From contig CAWKBS010000009.1 of the NCBI GenBank assembly GCA_963847985.1, positions 310,001 to 374,000 of the forward strand: DNA of 64,000 nt, read 5' to 3'. Origin of the DNA: JAIBJN01 sp963847985 (GTDB lineage Bacteria > Actinomycetota > Thermoleophilia > Gaiellales > Gaiellaceae). Position numbers and translations under genes: made by a program. Positions 21,468 to 29,556 of this stretch are shown here, one piece after another; within the stretch, counting starts at the first letter, position 1, and the number at the start of each line of letters is the position of its first letter. The notes under the pieces are model-generated. The model saw only the letters and a list, made by a program, of their open reading frames with translations. It was not told the DNA's origin and did no database searches.

Positions 21468-21473
21468 TACGAT
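21468..21473 (+). promoter_or_regulatory. Possible -10 box of tRNA-Leu
   Basis: TACGAT, 16 bases before the mature tRNA 5' end. The same hexamer precedes rpsT and uvrB in this window. A TTGCAA upstream is too close (11-base spacer) to be a convincing -35. Confidence 0.4.
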
Positions 21474-21489
21474 GGACGCCATGGAGCGC

Positions 21490-21574
21490 GCCGAAGTGGC
21501 GGAACTGGTAGACGCGCTGGACTCAAAATCCAGTGGGGCTTGGCCCCGTGCGGGTTCGATCCCCGCCTTCGGCA
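21490..21574 (+). tRNA. tRNA-Leu (anticodon CAA)
   Basis: Type II tRNA of 85 bases with long variable arm (TGGGGCTTGGCCCCG). Acceptor GCCGAAG pairs with CTTCGGC. The anticodon stem CTGGA/TCCAG encloses loop CTCAAAA, giving anticodon CAA, which reads UUG. The T-arm contains GGTTCGATCC. Discriminator A; the 3' CCA is not encoded. Confidence 0.95.
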
Positions 21575-21666
21575 TCCGTCACCACCTCCTCGCCACGCTC
21601 TAACGGTCGCATCGATCAGAATGGGTTCGTCCAAAGAGACGACCGCGGGGGGCTGAAGTTAGACGG

Positions 21667-22716
21667 ATGGGCAAACGAGTTGCGCTCCTGACCGGCGGAG
21701 GCGACTGCCCGGGGCTCAACGCGGTGATCCGCGCAGTCACGCGGCGGTCGCTCGACCGCGACTACGAGGTTCTCGGCGTGCGCGAGGGCTGGCGCGGCCT
21801 GCTCGACGGCAAGCTTCAGCCGCTGGACGACCGCACCATCTCGGGGATCCTCCCCCGCGGCGGCACGATCCTGGGGACCACCCGGACGAACCCCTTCAAG
21901 GTCGACGGCGGCGTCGACCGCGTGCTCGAGCGCTTCGCCTCGGAGCGCCTGGACGCGCTCGTCGCCATCGGCGGCGAGGACACGCTGGGCGTCGCGTCGC
22001 GGCTCTTCGACGAGCACGGGTTCCCGGTGGTCGGGGTGCCGAAGACGATCGACAACGACCTGTCGGCGACGGACTACACCTTCGGCTTCGACACGGCGCT
22101 GACCGTCGCCACGGAGGCGATCGACCGGCTGCACACGACCGCGGAGTCGCACAACCGCGTCATGGTCGTCGAGGTCATGGGCCGCCACACGGGCTGGATT
22201 GCGGTGATGAGCGGCATGGCGGGCGGCGCCGACGTCATCCTCATCCCCGAGCACCCGATCACGATCGAGGAGGCCTGCGCGGACATCCAGCGGCGCCACG
22301 AGCGCGGCAAGGACTTCTCCATCGTCGTCGTCAGCGAGGGATACGAGCTCACCTACGCCTCGGGCGAGAAGCAGCAGATCGCCCAGGCCCCCGCCGCCAG
22401 CGATCAGTTCGGCCACGTTCGCCTGGGCGGTGTCGGCGACGTCCTCGCCCGCGAGATCGAGGAGCGCACCGGCTACGAGACCCGCGTCACCGTCCTCGGC
22501 CACATCCAGCGCGGCGGCACTCCGACTCCACGCGACCGTGTTCTCGCCACCCGCTACGGCCTCAAGGCGGCCGACCTGGTCCACGAAGGGCGCTGGGGGA
22601 CGATGGCCGCCCTCCACGGCGACGACGTCGTCGAGGTGCCGCTCAGGGACGCGGTCGCGGAGCTGAAGACGGTGCCGCCCGAGTTCTACGAAGCTGCGAA
22701 GACCTTCTTCGGCTGA
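21667..22716 (+). CDS. 6-phosphofructokinase with pyrophosphate-type active site
   Basis: 349 aa, group III PFK-A family (GGGDCPGLNAVIRA at the start). The donor-site residues are D105 in GGEDT and K126 in PKTIDND. These match the Asp/Lys pair of pyrophosphate-dependent enzymes rather than the Gly/Gly of ATP-dependent ones (E. coli positions 104 and 124). Catalytic TIDND and the fructose-6-phosphate motif MGRHTGWIA are intact. It probably interconverts fructose-6-phosphate and fructose-1,6-bisphosphate reversibly with PPi. Clean single frame; followed by a terminator. Confidence 0.9.
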   Translation: MGKRVALLTGGGDCPGLNAVIRAVTRRSLDRDYEVLGVREGWRGLLDGKLQPLDDRTISGILPRGGTILGTTRTNPFKVDGGVDRVLERFASERLDALVAIGGEDTLGVASRLFDEHGFPVVGVPKTIDNDLSATDYTFGFDTALTVATEAIDRLHTTAESHNRVMVVEVMGRHTGWIAVMSGMAGGADVILIPEHPITIEEACADIQRRHERGKDFSIVVVSEGYELTYASGEKQQIAQAPAASDQFGHVRLGGVGDVLAREIEERTGYETRVTVLGHIQRGGTPTPRDRVLATRYGLKAADLVHEGRWGTMAALHGDDVVEVPLRDAVAELKTVPPEFYEAAKTFFG

Positions 22717-22719
22717 GAA

Positions 22720-22761
22720 CACCGTTTCGGCACGCTTCCGTGCCCCACCGGTGCGCTTTTT
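22720..22761 (+). terminator. Intrinsic terminator of the phosphofructokinase gene
   Basis: Outer stem CACCG/CGGTG, a 4/4 internal loop, inner stem GGCACG/CGTGCC with loop CTTC, then CGC and five T. It starts 3 bases after the pfk stop. Confidence 0.6.
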
Positions 22762-22832
22762 CTCGTTACGGTTGCAGCGGAGGGAGGCCAGCGGCCGGCC
22801 CCTCCGCGGGCGCGCGTGTATGAGTCAGTGGC

Positions 22833-24581
22833 TCACTGGAAGAGAAGCAGGAGCGCGTCCGTCGGCGCGTAGTCGTCCGTGAGGACGGGCACGTCGTCCG
22901 TCGGGATCAGGGCGTCGTGGCGGTCGAGGATCGCCCGGCGCAGGTCGGGCGCGGTCGGCGCGTCCTCCCGGATCTGCTCCCAGCGCTGCGCCAGGAACGT
23001 GCGCTGTGGAGCGGCCTGCTCGGTCGCCACGAGGATGAGGTTCCTGAACGTCTCGTCGCCCTGGTCGCCCTGCAGGATCGCGGGATGGACGAGGACGGTG
23101 GGGAAGGCGGTGCGGTAGGTCCGGTAGATCGAGCGGAAGAGCCGCGAGCCCGGGCCGGCGATCGCACCGATGGCGTTGGTCACGACGACGCCGCCGGGCT
23201 CGAGCCGTGAGCGCGCGAGCGTCAGGAACTCCTGCGTCACCAGGTGGAACGGGATCGCGTCCGCGAAGAAGGCGTCGATGACGATCGCGTCCCAGCGCTC
23301 CTCGTCGTCGGCGAGGAACCGCCGCCCGTCCTCGACGGAGACCTCGAGGCGCGGGTCGTCACGGGGCAGCTCGAAGTAGTCGTGCGCGACCTCGGCCACG
23401 ACCGGGTCGATCTCGACCGCGTGCAACCGCACGTCCTCGAAGTCCTGGAGCATCCGCTTCTCCGACGAGCCTGCGCCCAGCCCGATGAAGAGGATGTTCC
23501 GGGCGTCCGGGTTGTACGCCTTCGCCAGGTGGAAGAGATCGGTGTAGGCGAAGCGCGTCGCGAGCGGGTCGTCGATGTACATGGCGCTCTGGAGCGAGTT
23601 GTCGAAGCGCAGGTAGCGCGTGTCCGTGTCCTCGACGACCGAGAGCCGGTGGTACTGCGTGTCCTGCGAGAAGACGACCTGGAGCTCCGGCTGCGCGATC
23701 GCCGCGCGCGGGTCGCGCGCGTCGAGCACGGTCTCGGAGCCGCGCATGCGGTAGAGCGGCGACCAGTTCTGCGCGGCGGCCCCGGTGAGCGTCCCGCCGG
23801 TCTCCGGGGCGAGCGAGACCGCGGCGACGACCGCGCCGGCCGTGGCGACCCCCGCCAGCACGGCCGCGACCGCCTGGCGCTCGGCGAGCGCGACGATCGC
23901 GACGGCCGCCAGCAGGGCCACCGCCCCGCACGCGATCAGCTGGTCGACCCCGAGCTCCGGGATGAGGAAGAACGCGGTCGCCAGCGTCCCGGCGATGCTG
24001 CCGGCCGTGGAGACCGAGAAGAGGCGGCCCGCGGTCCGCCCGACACGCGCGAGCGAGCGAGCGCGCAGGCGCACGGCGATCGGCGTCACGCACGCCATCG
24101 CCACGCTCATCGGGCCGAAGAGGATCACCGACGCGACCAGCGGGTTGAGGCGCGGGCCCGCGTCCCAGCCGACGACCGCCTCGAGGACGGCGTCGTCCAC
24201 GAACGGGATCGCCAGCACGAGGAGCGCCGCGAGCGCCATCACCCCGAGCAGGAGCCTCGTCACCGGCAGCCGATCGGCGAGGACGCCGCCGAGCCAGTAG
24301 CCGACCGCGAGCCCCGTCAGGACGACGCCGATCAACGAGCCCCAGACGTAGAGCGAGTTGCCGAAGAACGGTGCCAGCACCCGGCTGGCGGCGATCTCGA
24401 CGCCGAGCAGCACCGCGCCGGAGACGAAGACGGCGGCCATGACCGCGGCGCCGTCGAACCGGTCGGCGAGCCCGATCCCGCCGGCCTCGGGAAGAGGCTC
24501 GGGCAGCCCGTCGCCGTCGCGGCCGTTGCCGCCGACGTTCCCGCCGGGCACTGCCGGGCTAGAGCCCGGCTTCAGGTCCAT
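22833..24581 (-). CDS. Fused membrane transporter-like / spermidine synthase-like protein
   Basis: 582 aa. After a Gly/Pro-rich start, about 8 membrane segments (residues about 45-265, for example AVFVSGAVLLGVEIAASRVLA and GSLIGVVLTGLAVGYWLGG) resemble an MFS half. The cytosolic C-terminal domain (about 300-560) is a SpeE-like methyltransferase fold with SAM-site motif LFIGLGAGSSEKRM, HAVEIDP, VEDGRRFL and VIDAFFADAIPFHL. Fused MFS/spermidine-synthase proteins are common in bacteria, but their reaction is mostly unproven. The start overlaps the end of the upstream gene by 23 bases. Confidence 0.82.
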   Translation of the reverse strand: MDLKPGSSPAVPGGNVGGNGRDGDGLPEPLPEAGGIGLADRFDGAAVMAAVFVSGAVLLGVEIAASRVLAPFFGNSLYVWGSLIGVVLTGLAVGYWLGGVLADRLPVTRLLLGVMALAALLVLAIPFVDDAVLEAVVGWDAGPRLNPLVASVILFGPMSVAMACVTPIAVRLRARSLARVGRTAGRLFSVSTAGSIAGTLATAFFLIPELGVDQLIACGAVALLAAVAIVALAERQAVAAVLAGVATAGAVVAAVSLAPETGGTLTGAAAQNWSPLYRMRGSETVLDARDPRAAIAQPELQVVFSQDTQYHRLSVVEDTDTRYLRFDNSLQSAMYIDDPLATRFAYTDLFHLAKAYNPDARNILFIGLGAGSSEKRMLQDFEDVRLHAVEIDPVVAEVAHDYFELPRDDPRLEVSVEDGRRFLADDEERWDAIVIDAFFADAIPFHLVTQEFLTLARSRLEPGGVVVTNAIGAIAGPGSRLFRSIYRTYRTAFPTVLVHPAILQGDQGDETFRNLILVATEQAAPQRTFLAQRWEQIREDAPTAPDLRRAILDRHDALIPTDDVPVLTDDYAPTDALLLLFQ

Positions 24582-25158
24582 GGACGAGCTCCTCGAGAAT
24601 CGCTCGGAAGGCGTCGTCGCCCGGCAGCCCGTGCACGAGCACCGCGTCGACCCCTGCCCGCTCGAGGGCCAGCACCTGCTCGCGGGAGACGATCCGCGCC
24701 TCGGAGACGACGAGCTTGCCGGCCGGCACGTCCGCGAGCAGGTCGAGGGTCAGCTCCAGGTCCTCCTCGCCGTCGTCGACGCCGCGCTCCGAGATCAGCA
24801 CGATCTCCGGGTCGATCCGCTCGAGGACGTCCTCGAGCTCCTCCTCCTGGCGGACGTCAACGGCGAAGTCGAGCTCGAGCTCGTACAGGAGCTCGATCCG
24901 ATGGTCGTCGGCGGCGGCGTCGTAGGAGAGGACGAGCGCGTCGGCCCCTGCGTCGGCCACCGCCGCCGGGTCGCCGTCGCGCGCCAGGATCGGGAGCCCC
25001 GTGCGGGAGCGGACGCGCTCGACGTCGACGGCGCGAACGGCGACTCCCTCGGCGCCCGCCTCCTCGGCGAGCGCGGCGAGAGCCTCGACTTCACCCTCGA
25101 GCACGGGGATGACGGAGATGCCGTCGCCCTCGGAGATCGCCTCGCTGAAACGGCTCAC
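24559..25158 (-). CDS. Degenerate indole-3-glycerol-phosphate synthase-like (TrpC-fold) protein
   Basis: 199 aa from a GTG start. The second half follows the TrpC pattern (EDLELTLDLLADVPAGKLVVSEARI, then VLALERAGVDAVLVHG), so a TIM-barrel of this family is likely. Key catalytic parts are missing or changed: the N-terminal PSP(K/S) segment is absent, the LRKDF lysine loop reads LARDGD, and the NNR loop reads SERGVDDG. It is therefore unlikely to make indoleglycerol phosphate. No trp genes are nearby. It follows the ALDH pair by 12 bases and overlaps the transporter/SpeE fusion, with its own leaderless -10. Confidence 0.65.
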   Translation of the reverse strand: MSRFSEAISEGDGISVIPVLEGEVEALAALAEEAGAEGVAVRAVDVERVRSRTGLPILARDGDPAAVADAGADALVLSYDAAADDHRIELLYELELDFAVDVRQEEELEDVLERIDPEIVLISERGVDDGEEDLELTLDLLADVPAGKLVVSEARIVSREQVLALERAGVDAVLVHGLPGDDAFRAILEELVHGPEAGL

Positions 25159-25167
25159 GAACGCGTA

Positions 25168-25173
25168 AGACTA
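25168..25173 (-). promoter_or_regulatory. -10 box before the TrpC-like gene
   Basis: TAGTCT on the minus strand, 9 bases before the GTG at 25158. It overlaps the stop codon of the upstream ALDH-like gene. Confidence 0.4.
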
Positions 25174-25965
25174 GACGCCGATCGGATGCCAGACGGTCTT
25201 CAGCTCGAGGAACGCGGCAGCATGCCAGGGCGACTGCCCTTCCCCGTTGCGCACGACGCGCTTGACGCTGTCGGCCGCGAGCCGCTCGAGCTCGGCTGCG
25301 TCGCCGTCGGACCCGGCGAGATCGAGCGCGTTCACGTCCATGTGCCCGGCGAGGACCGGCGCCAGCTCCTGCTTGCGGCCGGTGAGGACGTTGACGACGC
25401 CTCCGGGGACGTCCGAGGTCGCCAGGACCTCCGCGAGCGTGACAGCCGCCAGCGGGCGGTGCTCCGACGCGAGCACGACCGCCACGTTGCCGCCGACGAG
25501 CGCCGGCGCGAGACGCGAGACGAGGCCGGCGAGCGGCGGCTCCTCGGGCGCGAGGATCCCGGCGATCCCCATCGGCTCCGGCACCGTGAAGTTGAAGTAG
25601 GGGCCGGCGACCGGGTTCGAGGCGCCCAGCACCTGGGCGAGCTTGTCGGCCCAGCCCGCGTACCAGACCCAGCGGTCGACCGCGGCGTCTACCTCGGCCG
25701 CGTCGCCGGTCAGCTCCGCGAACTCGGCCTTGCGGCCCTCCATCATCTCGGCCACGCGGTAGAGCACCTGGCCGCGGTTGTACGCGGTCGCGGCGGCCCA
25801 GCCGGGGAAGGCGCCGCGGGCGGCGCGCACCGCGTCGCGGACGTCCTTGCGGGAGGCGAGCGCGACGTTCGCGCCCTCCACCTCGTACGTCCGTCCCGAC
25901 TCCGAGCGCGGGAACTTCCCGCCCACGTAGAGCTTGTAGGTCTTCCTGACGGGCAGGCGGCTCAT
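25171..25965 (-). CDS. Truncated aldehyde dehydrogenase-like protein lacking the catalytic domain
   Basis: 264 aa. It aligns with the NAD-binding half of ALDHs (KTYKLYVGGKFPRSESGRTY at the start; GIAGILAPEEPPLAGLVSRL; APALVGGNVAVV; PGGVVNVLTG). It jumps directly to the C-terminal oligomerisation strand (FLELKTVWHPIGV). The catalytic cysteine region and the ELGGK glutamate are absent, so it cannot be an active dehydrogenase alone. The ATG overlaps the upstream full-length ALDH stop (ATGA). The pair looks like a split version of two-domain ALDH16, whose second domain is also a non-catalytic ALDH fold. Confidence 0.8.
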   Translation of the reverse strand: MSRLPVRKTYKLYVGGKFPRSESGRTYEVEGANVALASRKDVRDAVRAARGAFPGWAAATAYNRGQVLYRVAEMMEGRKAEFAELTGDAAEVDAAVDRWVWYAGWADKLAQVLGASNPVAGPYFNFTVPEPMGIAGILAPEEPPLAGLVSRLAPALVGGNVAVVLASEHRPLAAVTLAEVLATSDVPGGVVNVLTGRKQELAPVLAGHMDVNALDLAGSDGDAAELERLAADSVKRVVRNGEGQSPWHAAAFLELKTVWHPIGV

Positions 25966-27443
25966 TCGCCCAGCTCCAGGTACGGCGCCAGCCCGTGCAG
26001 CCCGCCTTCGCGGCCGAAGCCGGATTCCTTGTAGCCCCCGAAAGGAGAAGTCGGGTCGAAGCGGTTGTACGTGTTCGCCCAGACGACCCCCGCGCGGAGC
26101 CGTTGCGCCATGGAGAGGATGCGCGATCCCTTCTCGGTCCACACGCCGGCCGAGAGGCCGTACGGCGTGTTGTTGGCCTTCTCCACCGCCTCGTCCGGGG
26201 TCCGGAAGGTCAGGACGGAGAGCACCGGCCCGAAGATCTCCTCCTGCGCGATTCGATAGCTCTGCGCGACGTTGGTGAAGACGGTCGGCGGGAACCACCA
26301 GCCCTTCTCCGGCAGTCGGCACGGCGGCTGGTAGATCTCGGCGCCCTCCTCCTCCCCGCTCGCCACCAGCTCCTGGATCCGCTCGAGCTGCGCGCGCGAG
26401 TTGATGGCCCCGACGTCGGTGTTCTTGTCCAGCGGGTCGCCCACGCGCAGCGTGCCCATCCGGCGCTTCAGCTTGGCGATGACCTCCTCGTAGACGGACT
26501 CCTGCACGAAGAGGCGCGAGCCGGCGCAGCACACGTGGCCCTGGTTGAAGTAGATGCCGTTGATGATCCCCTCGACGGCCTGGTCGAGCGGGGCGTCGTC
26601 GAAGATGATGTTGGCCGCCTTGCCTCCGAGCTCCAGCGTGAGCTTCTTCCCGGTTCCGGCGACCGCGCGCATGATCTCCTTGCCGACCTCCGTCGAGCCC
26701 GTGAACGCGATCTTGTCCACGTCGGGGTGCTGCACGAGCTCGGCGCCCGCGCGCCCGTCTCCGGTGACGATGTTGACGACGCCGGGCGGGAGCTCGGCCT
26801 GGCGGAGGACGTCGGCGAAGAGCAGGGCCGTGAGCGGAGTCGTCTCGGCCGGCTTCAGCACGACCGTGTTCCCGGCCGCGAGCGCCGGCGCGATCTTCCA
26901 GGAGAGCATGAGCAGCGGGAAGTTCCAGGGGATGATCTGCCCGGCGACGCCGACCGGCCGCGGGCTGCGGTTGGGGAACGCGTACTCGAGCTTGTCGGCC
27001 CAGCCCGCGTAGTAGAAGAAGTGCGCGGCCGCGAGGGGTAGGTCGACGTCCCGCGACTCGCGGATCGGCTTGCCGCCGTCGAGCGACTCGAGCACGGCGA
27101 ACTCGCGGGAGCGCTCCTGGAGCACGCGCGCGATCCGGAAGAGGTACTTCGCGCGCTCGCTCGGCGCGAGCTCCGACCAGCCGTCGGCGAACGCGCCGCG
27201 CGCTGCCTGGACGGCGAGGTCGACGTCCTCGGCGCCGGCGTAGGCGACCTCGGCGAGCGGCTCCTCGTCGCGCGGGGCGATGCTCGGATGGTGCTCGGCG
27301 GAGCGCGGCTCCATCCAGTCGCCGCCGACGAAGAGGCCGTAGCGCTCCTCGAGGCGGACGATGTCGCGCGACTCGGGCGCCTCGGCGTACTCGAAGGCGG
27401 AGGGAACCGGGGAGCGATCCTGGCGCTTCTCTACCTCCGCCAT
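25962..27443 (-). CDS. NAD-dependent aldehyde dehydrogenase (catalytic partner)
   Basis: 493 aa, full ALDH. PWNFPLLMLSWKIAPALAAGN, FTGSTEVGKEI (cofactor loop), ELGGK (E271 general base) and QGHVCCAGSR (C305 catalytic thiol) are all present, followed by EEIFGPVLSV. The ATG shares one base with the deoC stop, and the stop overlaps the truncated ALDH start. Next to deoC, the likely substrate is acetaldehyde from deoxyribose-5-phosphate; this is inference from context. Confidence 0.9.
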   Translation of the reverse strand: MAEVEKRQDRSPVPSAFEYAEAPESRDIVRLEERYGLFVGGDWMEPRSAEHHPSIAPRDEEPLAEVAYAGAEDVDLAVQAARGAFADGWSELAPSERAKYLFRIARVLQERSREFAVLESLDGGKPIRESRDVDLPLAAAHFFYYAGWADKLEYAFPNRSPRPVGVAGQIIPWNFPLLMLSWKIAPALAAGNTVVLKPAETTPLTALLFADVLRQAELPPGVVNIVTGDGRAGAELVQHPDVDKIAFTGSTEVGKEIMRAVAGTGKKLTLELGGKAANIIFDDAPLDQAVEGIINGIYFNQGHVCCAGSRLFVQESVYEEVIAKLKRRMGTLRVGDPLDKNTDVGAINSRAQLERIQELVASGEEEGAEIYQPPCRLPEKGWWFPPTVFTNVAQSYRIAQEEIFGPVLSVLTFRTPDEAVEKANNTPYGLSAGVWTEKGSRILSMAQRLRAGVVWANTYNRFDPTSPFGGYKESGFGREGGLHGLAPYLELGE

Positions 27444-28382
27444 CAGTCCACCGTGAAGTAGTCGGGGCTCTGGTAGGTGCCGGTCCGCTGCTTGCGGATC
27501 TGCATGAGCACGTCGTTCAGGAGCGAGGAGGCGCCGAACCGGAAGAGGTCGGGCGTCAGCCACTCGGGCCCGAGCGTCTCGTTCACGACGACGAGGTACT
27601 GCACCGCCTGCTTCGCGTGGCGGATGCCCCCGGCGGGCTTCATGCCGATCTTCCGGCCGGTCGCCTCGTACACGTCCCGGATCGCCTCGAGCATGACCAG
27701 CGTGACGGGGAGCGTGGCGGCGGGTGAGATCTTGCCGGTCGAGGTCTTGATGAAGTCCGCGCCCGCCGCGATGGCCAGCAGGCTCGCGCGGCGCACGTTG
27801 TCGTACGTCCCGAGCTCACCGGTCTCCAGGATCACCTTCAGGTGCGCCTGGCCGGAGATGTCCTTCACGCGCCGGACCTCGTCGTAGACCTTCGCGTAGT
27901 GGCCGGAGAGGAACGCGCCGCGGTCGATGACCATGTCGATCTCGTCGGCGCCGAGCTCGGCGACCCGGGCGGCCTCTTCCACCTTCAGCTCGGTGGGAAG
28001 CTGCCCGGACGGGAAGGCGGTCGCGACCGAGGCCACCTTGACGCCGCTCCCCCGCACCCGCTCGAGCGCGTGCGGAACCATGTTCGGGGTAGACGCAGAC
28101 CGCCGCGACGGACGGCACGGTCAGATCGGCCGGGTCGGGCCGCATCGCCTTCGAGCTGAGCGCGGCGACCTTGCCGGGCGTGTCGGCTCCCTCCAGCGTG
28201 GTCAGATCCATCATCCGGACGGCGAGGTCGAGCGCGAAGAGCTTCGACTCGCGCTTGATCGAGCGCGTGGCGAGCGCCGCGGCGCGCTGCTCGACCGCGA
28301 CCTGGTCGACGGAGCCGATGCGCGGGAGGCGGGGCTCGAGGGGAAGCTCGAACCCGCTCGGCAGGGCGGGCGCCTGGGCCAT
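27443..28382 (-). CDS. deoC: Deoxyribose-phosphate aldolase, one frame break
   Basis: Class I aldolase splitting 2-deoxyribose-5-phosphate into acetaldehyde and glyceraldehyde-3-phosphate. Schiff-base lysine in FIKTSTGK; second active-site lysine in MKPAGGIR; EIDMVIDRGAFLSG also present. The N-terminal 100 residues (MAQAPALPSGFELPL through AAVCVYP) are in another frame; removing one base near 28088 gives CVYPNMVPHALE. About 313 aa, longer than the short E. coli form. TACACT lies 7 bases before the ATG (leaderless). Confidence 0.92.
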
Positions 28383-28389
28383 GGCACGA

Positions 28390-28395
28390 AGTGTA
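28390..28395 (-). promoter_or_regulatory. -10 box of deoC (leaderless)
   Basis: TACACT on the minus strand, 7 bases before the deoC ATG; back to back with the -10 of the divergent gene at 28418. Confidence 0.45.
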
Positions 28396-28404
28396 GCCCT
28401 CGCG

Positions 28405-28410
28405 TAGTCT
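28405..28410 (+). promoter_or_regulatory. -10 box of the metzincin-like gene (leaderless)
   Basis: TAGTCT, 7 bases before the ATG at 28418; no ribosome-binding site between. Confidence 0.45.
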
Positions 28411-28417
28411 CGGTCTG

Positions 28418-29090
28418 ATGCCGACTCCGGTCGTCGCCGCGGGCCTGCTCCAGGGGGCCAACGTCCTCCGCGAGACGGGCAACCGCCTCGTCAGGATCCC
28501 CGAGATCGCCGGCAGCCTCGCCGGGGCCCGGGGCCCGAGGAAGCTCCGGATCCGCGTCGCCATCCTCTGCGACGAGGAGGGGAAGCCCGTCGCCACGCCC
28601 GAGGAGGTGGAGCCGAGCCTCGCCGAGGCGCGGCGCGTGCTGCGGGAGAGGCTGGCGATCGACCTCGTCCCGGCCATGGAGCCGATCGTGCGCACGATCG
28701 ACGTCCCCGCGCCCTCGACGGCGCTGGACTCGCCCTGCGCCGAGGGCTCGTACCGGGCCGACTTCGGGGAAGGCGGCGCCTTCTTCCGCCGCCACAGCGA
28801 GCCGGCGGGGGTTACCGGGCTCGGGCGGTCCGATCACCGTCTTCGTCGTGCGGGACGTCCTCGGCAAGGCCGGATGCTCGCTCGGCCCGCTCGTCGACTA
28901 CGTCACGGTCGACATGACCGCCCTGGTGGGCAAGCGCCTCCGCGTGCTCGTCCACGAGCTCGGCCATGCGTGCGGCCTTCCGCACTCGAACGCGCCCGAG
29001 AACCTCATGCTCCCCAAGGGCATGGGCGATCGCCTGACGCCGTGGCAGGTCGCGGTCTTCCGCAGCTCCCGCCACGTCACCGCCAAGTAA
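28418..29090 (+). CDS. Metzincin-like zinc metallopeptidase, one frame break
   Basis: About 223 aa after repair. The hallmark is the extended zinc motif HELGHACGLPH (HExxHxxGxxH) near the C-terminus, followed by NAPENLMLPKG with a Met downstream as in a Met-turn. The N-terminal half has no signal peptide, so it is probably cytosolic or exported another way. Removing one G near 28820 (CTCGGGCGG) joins the N-terminal part to GPITVFVVRDVLGKAG. The substrate is unknown. The stop lies inside a 23-base palindrome. Confidence 0.7.
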
Positions 29091-29105
29091 CAGACTGTTA
29101 CTTGG
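29083..29105. repeat. 23-base perfect palindrome (10-bp arms)
   Basis: CCAAGTAACA, spacer GAC, then the exact complement. It covers the stop codon of the metallopeptidase gene and is more AT-rich than its surroundings. No T run follows, so it could be a dimeric-regulator site for the downstream small genes or an RNA hairpin. Confidence 0.6.
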
Positions 29106-29148
29106 ATTGGACCTCAGGCCGGGCTGGCTTCGTGCCGATTATCACGGC

Positions 29149-29250
29149 ATGAAGCGCACGATGAGCACGAAGGCGGCCCTGGTCGGGCTCGCCGCCTCGT
29201 TCGCCGGGTTCGCGGTGGCGTCGGTCGCGTTCTTCGGCCCCCGCCGCTAG
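29149..29250 (+). CDS. 33-aa putative small membrane protein
   Basis: Starts MKRTMSTKAALVGLAASF, with one hydrophobic helix (AALVGLAASFAGFAVASVAFF) and a basic end. GATTAT lies 6 bases before the ATG, like other leaderless starts here. It may be a real small protein or chance; no family recognised. Confidence 0.35.
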   Translation: MKRTMSTKAALVGLAASFAGFAVASVAFFGPRR

Positions 29251-29287
29251 CGGCGCCGCCAGCAGCCTGCTCCGTAGAGTTACGGCC

Positions 29288-29556
29288 ATGCTCTGGAGCT
29301 TCGTTCCGGTGGCCGTCCTCCTGAGCCTGACGCCCGGCCCGCAGTTCATCCCGGCGGGGGCGCCGGTGCTGCCGTACACGCTCTCGATGGCCGGGTCCTG
29401 ATCGCCGTCGACTTCACCCTGTACCTGTCGCTCGCAGCGGTCGTGTCGAGAGCGAAGCGCACGTTCACGAGCACCCGCTTCGCCCGCAGGGTCGAGCAGG
29501 CGACCGGCGCGGTGCTCCTCGCGCTCGCCGGCCGCCTCGCCTTCCAGTCGCGCTAG
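29288..29556 (+). pseudogene. Internally deleted LysE/RhtB-family exporter remnant
   Basis: The first 18 residues (MLWSFVPVAVLLSLTPGP) match the start of LysE-family amino-acid exporters. The sequence then jumps to the late part (QFIPAGAPVLPYTLSMAG, and after removing one base near 29396, VLIAVDFTLYLSLAAVVSRA) and the normal tail (RVEQATGAVLLALAGRLAF). About 110 residues of the usual 200 are missing. A TAGAGT -10 box survives 7 bases before the ATG. The end overlaps the convergent peptidase stop. It could also be an assembly collapse. Confidence 0.65.
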
